Below are positions 6,094-9,039 of a stretch of DNA of 9,039 bases, in pieces. A model generated the notes under the pieces. The model saw only the letters and a list, made by a program, of their open reading frames with translations, did no database searches and was not told where the DNA came from. How positions within the stretch are numbered: position 1 is the first letter of the stretch; each line of letters begins with the position of its first letter. Both the position numbers and the translations under genes were made by a program. The stretch is from Chthoniobacterales bacterium (lineage in GTDB: Bacteria > Verrucomicrobiota > Verrucomicrobiia > Chthoniobacterales > UBA10450): NCBI GenBank assembly GCA_013812515.1, contig JACCTI010000232.1, positions 1 through 9,039 of the forward strand. The letters run 5' to 3'.

Positions 6094-6676
6094 GGTGACG
6101 GTTCAACGCGGCAAGGTCTTCCGGCGTATTCATGTTCGTGAAGAGGTAATCGTCCTCTGGCGCCACTGTTCTCTTTAGAAGCCAGCCTTCGGCGCTTCCG
6201 AGGACACACAAATTCTGCAGCGAATATCGCTGCTGGGCCAGCATCGCTTCCACCGTGGCTAAAGAACCTTTCGGATAAACAGCCGCGAGCGGCTCATAGC
6301 GAATTCCGCGGATGGGAACAACGCCCGCGCGCTTATCTGATTGGGCGAGCAGCTGAAGCAAATAAGCCGATGTCATCTGCGGCAGATCAAGCGCCAGCGC
6401 GAGCAAGCGCGTGGTCACGCAACGGCGGAGTGCGGCCGCGAGTCCACCGAGCGGGCCCGCGGCAGGCGTCGCGTCCTCGAGAAAAGTGTATGCCGCAGTC
6501 GCGTCGGCGTCTCGCGGGGGCCCCGCGAGGAAAATCTCGCCGGGCTCGAGCTCGGCCAGCAGGCGAATCTGCCTTTGCCAAAGTGGAACGCCGTTAATCT
6601 CGATGAGGGCTTTGTCTTGTCCCATGCGGCTTGACTGCCCGCCCGCTATCAAGACTGCGCTGAAGGACTCCGTCAC
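6086..6676 (-). CDS. mobA: Molybdenum cofactor guanylyltransferase
   Basis: MobA couples GMP from GTP to molybdopterin to form the guanine dinucleotide cofactor used by DMSO-reductase-family enzymes. Starting at GTG 6676 the protein has 196 residues, close to E. coli MobA. Motifs are LIAGGQSSRMGQDKAL (9-24), the GTP-binding loop; AGPLGGL (73-79); LALDLP (95-100), where Asp97 is the likely magnesium ligand; YEPLAAVY (127-134); and FTNMNTPEDL (179-188). The frame is open for 45 codons upstream, but that part is an arginine-rich shadow of the preceding gene. The GTG overlaps the stop of the MOSC gene as GTGA, which decides the start. fdhD follows with an 8-nt overlap. Confidence 0.95.
   Translation of the reverse strand: MTESFSAVLIAGGQSSRMGQDKALIEINGVPLWQRQIRLLAELEPGEIFLAGPPRDADATAAYTFLEDATPAAGPLGGLAAALRRCVTTRLLALALDLPQMTSAYLLQLLAQSDKRAGVVPIRGIRYEPLAAVYPKGSLATVEAMLAQQRYSLQNLCVLGSAEGWLLKRTVAPEDDYLFTNMNTPEDLAALNRHHA
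6511..6529. repeat. Perfect GC-rich palindrome inside mobA
   Basis: CTCGCGGGG, one G, then CCCCGCGAG: 9-bp arms around a single base. As RNA this can fold into an 8-bp all but A/U-free stem with a 3-base loop. It lies in the mobA coding sequence (Ala-Gly-Pro-Pro-Arg region), not at a gene end. AAAAT follows on the + strand, but no U tract follows in the direction of mobA transcription. Confidence 0.55.
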
Positions 6677-7158
6677 GTGGTAGCAAGCGATGCGAACTGC
6701 GCGGCACCGACTTCGAGCCAGCCGTCGGTCAGGATTTCCGCGCGCAGGCCGCCGTTGCCGTGCAGCCAATCCTCGGCTCCCGGATGAAAGGCCCGATCGA
6801 GCCAGAAGCACGGCTTGCAGTGCGCGGTACCTCGGAAGCGAACACCCTGTAGCTCAAATGTCTCGCCGATGAGAGCGTTCAGATTTGCGCCGGAGACGAT
6901 TACGTTGCGGCGCAAAACGCCGGCTGACTTATCGACGGAAGGAAATGCCGCGCAAAGCCCATGGAACATTTCCTGCGAGAAAAAGGTGATCTGACCCTTG
7001 TAGTTCTGTTTGTAATCGAAAAACCGATCGCCGCGGATACCGTGACCTGCGACGCACTCGATCCGCTCGACTTCACGCAAAGGATAATCATCCGGCTCGC
7101 GCCCGTAGTGGCCGAAATAATTATGGCCCGGCGAGATGAACATCTGACGAATGACCAC
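6673..7158 (-). CDS. MOSC-domain protein
   Basis: This 161-residue protein is a stand-alone MOSC domain, the fold of the molybdenum cofactor sulfurase C-terminus, thought to bind the cofactor or carry sulfur on a cysteine. Recognisable stretches are FISPGHNYFGHYG (7-19), IRGDRFFDYKQNYKGQITFF (41-60), RRNVIVSGANLNALIGETF (83-101) and AHCKPCFWLDRAF (112-124); Cys114 or Cys117 would be the sulfur carrier. The C-terminal GNGGLRAEILTDG (134-146) is also typical. The GTG start at 7158 keeps the 'MxIRxxFISPGH' N-terminus; an ATG at 7143 is the alternative. It is the first gene of the mobA-fdhD run (GTGA overlap), so a role in molybdoenzyme maturation is likely. Exact function is unknown. Confidence 0.9.
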   Translation of the reverse strand: MVIRQMFISPGHNYFGHYGREPDDYPLREVERIECVAGHGIRGDRFFDYKQNYKGQITFFSQEMFHGLCAAFPSVDKSAGVLRRNVIVSGANLNALIGETFELQGVRFRGTAHCKPCFWLDRAFHPGAEDWLHGNGGLRAEILTDGWLEVGAAQFASLATT

Positions 7159-7192
7159 GTTCAGATTTTAGCCTGAGAGAGGATCGACGCAA
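7159..7192 (-). promoter_or_regulatory. Possible promoter of the MOSC-mobA-fdhD run
   Basis: On the - strand TAAAAT (window 7170-7165, five of six bases of TATAAT) follows TTGCGT (7192-7187, three of six of TTGACA) with a 16-base spacer. Only six bases separate the -10 box from the GTG at 7158, so the transcript would begin at or near the start codon and be leaderless. If translation instead begins at ATG 7143 the leader would be about 15 bases. No Shine-Dalgarno sequence precedes either start. Confidence 0.3.
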
Positions 7193-7367
7193 AACTGCTG
7201 CGACGAGGACGCGCTGTCTTTTTCTTCGGATTGCCATGGTGGAAAGCGGACGCGCCTCAACGCAGCGAGGGCGGCTACGCCGCGAACCGGCCACAGCGCC
7301 GGCCTGGATCGCTTCAAGCGTGGGCCGTGGCTTGCGCTTCGGACACGAGGCGCGGACGTTCCCGCGC
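7159..7367. other. Intergenic region between divergent MOSC gene and ABC exporter
   Basis: Apart from the possible MOSC promoter, I see no RNA gene, terminator or clear + strand promoter in these 209 bases. The exporter frame is open through part of this region, from an in-frame ATG at 7236 (44 extra codons), but the encoded arginine-rich stretch does not look like an ABC exporter N-terminus. The - strand frame running through it is also arginine-rich and unconvincing. Confidence 0.6.
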
Positions 7368-9039
7368 ATGAGAACAGTCTGGCGCGTCTTTGCTTATGTG
7401 AAGCGTTACCCCTGGATGGCCACAGGGACGCTCGCCTGCGCCATTCTGGGGACGCTCACGATCGTCGTTTTCCCGGCTGTAACGAAGTTCATTATCGACG
7501 ATGTGATCGCGGGGAAGCGTGCCGACCTTTTGCTGCCCGCTGTGCTGATCGCGCTCCTCGCATTCTTTCTGCAGGACCTGCTGAACGGTCTGCGCATTCT
7601 GCTGAACAACAGCTTCGAACAGCGCGTGATTTTCGATCTGCGGAGCGATCTTTTTTATCACATCGAGCTGCTGCCTCTGCGCTGGTTTGATAACCGTGCG
7701 ACGGGCGATCTCATTACCCGCGTGGTGGAGGACGTGAACGCGGTCGAGCGCGTGTTGATCGACGGCATCGAACAGGGAGTCGTCGCGGTCCTGCAGGTTG
7801 CGATCGTGGCCGGCGCCATGTTTTACCTGAATGCGCCACTCGCCTGGTGGGCGCTCGCGCCGGTCCCGCTCCTGATTGCCGGTGCGCTCGCTTACACCCT
7901 GACCGCGCCGCAACGTTATCGGCCCCAGCGCCGGGCCGCCTCGGCTCTGAACGCGCTGCTGCTCGACGACCTCGCGGGCATTCGCCAGATCAAATCCTTC
8001 GTCCGGGAAGAGCAGGAGCATGCGCGCTTCAATCGGGCGAGCGACGCACTGCGCCTCGCCTCGCTGCGCATCATGCGCGCCTGGGCGCTCTACAGTCCGT
8101 CCATGGCTTTTCTTAACTCGTTAGGCTTGGTCCTCGCGATCGGCTTTGGCGGAAACGCTGTCCTCCACGGACGGATGCAGATTGGCGAGCTGGTCGCCTT
8201 CCTGACCCTTGTGCGTTTCCTTTACGAGCCGGTCACGCGCTTGCATCAGCTCAACCAACTCGTGCAAGCCGGGCGTGCCGCGGGCGAACGAGTCTTCGAG
8301 ATTCTCGATGAACCGGAGGAGCCAGGGGTTCGCAACGCCCTACCTGTGCCGGAGATCGTGGGCGACATCGTGTATGACGATGTGAGCTTCGGTTATGCCG
8401 AGGGGCGATCGGCGCTGAGTCATATCTCGCTGCACGCGCGCCCCGGCGAAACGATTGCGCTCGTAGGAACGACCGGCGCCGGCAAGTCGACTCTCGTGAA
8501 TCTACTCACGCGTTTCTACGAGTTTAGCGCCGGCGAAATTCGGATCGATGGCAGACCGATTCGCGGCTACGGCGTGCCTGCGCTGCGCGAGATGGTGGGC
8601 CTGGTCACGCAGGAGAGCTTTCTCTTCAATGGCACGATTCGCGAGAACCTGCTCATGGGGAAACCGGGTGCGAGCGATGAGGAGTTACTGCGCGCAGCGG
8701 AAGCGGCGAACGCGCGCGTTTTTATCGATCGCCTGCCAGAAGGCTTGAGCAGCGTTGTTGGAGAACGCGGGGTCAAATTAAGCGTAGGCGAAAAGCAGCG
8801 GGTCTCGATCGCGCGAGCATTGCTGAAGGATCCGCCGGTGCTGATCCTGGACGAAGCTACCGCGAGCGTCGACACGACGACGGAGCGTTTGATTCAGGAA
8901 GCGCTCGAGCACCTGATGTCTCACCGCACCTGCTTTGTGATCGCGCATCGCCTTTCGACTATTTTGCGGGCAGACCAGATCCTGGTGCTGGAACGCGGTC
9001 GGATTATCGAACGCGGCACGCACGGAGAGTTGCTGGAGC
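7368..9039 (+). CDS. ABC exporter half-transporter, permease-ATPase fusion (3' end outside window)
   Basis: The 557 visible residues form a type I exporter of the MsbA/multidrug class: six membrane segments at about 14-38, 53-75, 136-155, 158-178, 243-266 and 272-290, then the ATPase from about 333. ATPase motifs are Walker A GTTGAGKST (367-375, Lys373), Q-loop VTQES (413-417), signature LSVGE (471-475) followed by KQR, Walker B VLILDEATASVD (491-502) with Glu496, and the H-loop His527 in IAHRLST. All catalytic residues are present. The signature has Val and Glu where LSGGQ is usual. It works as a dimer exporting lipids, drugs or peptides across the inner membrane; the substrate cannot be read. 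The start is MRTVWRVFAYVKRYPW, typical of the class. The frame runs on past the window, probably by 20-50 codons. Confidence 0.95.
   Translation, partial: MRTVWRVFAYVKRYPWMATGTLACAILGTLTIVVFPAVTKFIIDDVIAGKRADLLLPAVLIALLAFFLQDLLNGLRILLNNSFEQRVIFDLRSDLFYHIELLPLRWFDNRATGDLITRVVEDVNAVERVLIDGIEQGVVAVLQVAIVAGAMFYLNAPLAWWALAPVPLLIAGALAYTLTAPQRYRPQRRAASALNALLLDDLAGIRQIKSFVREEQEHARFNRASDALRLASLRIMRAWALYSPSMAFLNSLGLVLAIGFGGNAVLHGRMQIGELVAFLTLVRFLYEPVTRLHQLNQLVQAGRAAGERVFEILDEPEEPGVRNALPVPEIVGDIVYDDVSFGYAEGRSALSHISLHARPGETIALVGTTGAGKSTLVNLLTRFYEFSAGEIRIDGRPIRGYGVPALREMVGLVTQESFLFNGTIRENLLMGKPGASDEELLRAAEAANARVFIDRLPEGLSSVVGERGVKLSVGEKQRVSIARALLKDPPVLILDEATASVDTTTERLIQEALEHLMSHRTCFVIAHRLSTILRADQILVLERGRIIERGTHGELLE
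8118..8126 (+). repeat. TCGTTAGGC 9-mer, copy 5
   Basis: The copy lies inside the ABC exporter and encodes Ser251-Leu252-Gly253 in the fifth membrane segment. Confidence 0.7.

Noticed and set aside
6677..6811. 45-codon N-terminal extension of MobA
   Set aside because: It is a shadow of the MOSC gene; the GTP-binding loop lies at its expected place from the GTG at 6676.
7236..7367. 44-codon N-terminal extension of the ABC exporter from ATG 7236
   Set aside because: The sequence is arginine-rich and unlike exporter N-termini, with no ribosome binding site; the family start fits ATG 7368.
7314..8021. 235-codon open frame on the - strand
   Set aside because: It is antisense to the ABC exporter membrane domain, rich in Arg, Gln and Glu as expected of a shadow frame.

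Overview
The window is a dense, GC-rich stretch of bacterial chromosome. It holds housekeeping and cofactor-metabolism genes on both strands, many of them overlapping by a few bases. There is no tRNA, rRNA, insertion sequence, phage gene or CRISPR array. Gene content (RuvC, LipB, a BirA-type ligase, FdhD/MobA) and the style of several proteins (BirA with a GRGQR biotin loop, an ABC exporter with an LSVGE signature) suggest a Gram-negative-type, probably soil or environmental, bacterium. A member of Verrucomicrobiota or a related phylum would fit, but this is an inference from protein style and not from a marker gene.

Layout. (1) 1-1623: the 3' end of trpD (+) runs tail to tail into birA (-), which overlaps nadC (-). 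nadC and birA form a small operon for NAD synthesis and protein biotinylation. (2) 1678-2032: a non-coding region between the divergent nadC and ruvC, with a striking 7-bp-period repeat inside an inverted repeat. (3) 2033-5282: a tightly packed five-gene run on the + strand: ruvC, lipB, an HTH/metallo-beta-lactamase fusion, a 3-hydroxyisobutyrate-dehydrogenase-family oxidoreductase and a small HNH protein. Junctions are ATGA, a 7-nt gap, ATGA and TGATG, so one transcript with translational coupling is likely. (4) 5260-7158: a three-gene molybdenum-cofactor run on the - strand, MOSC protein then mobA then fdhD, joined by GTGA and 8-nt overlaps; its end overlaps the end of the HNH gene. (5) 7368-9039: an ABC exporter half-transporter (+) that continues past the window end.

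How the genes work together. The - strand run is coherent: MobA makes the guanine dinucleotide form of the molybdenum cofactor, FdhD sulfurates it for formate dehydrogenase-type enzymes, and the MOSC protein probably handles the cofactor or sulfur. No molybdoenzyme lies in the window. The + strand run mixes DNA repair (RuvC), lipoate attachment (LipB) and two proteins of unknown substrate.

No obvious new defence system or mobile element is present. The most unusual signals are a 9-mer, TCGTTAGGC, found five times; the heptamer repeat upstream of ruvC; the HTH-MBL fusion; and a short BirA whose C-terminal domain is absent where its gene meets trpD.
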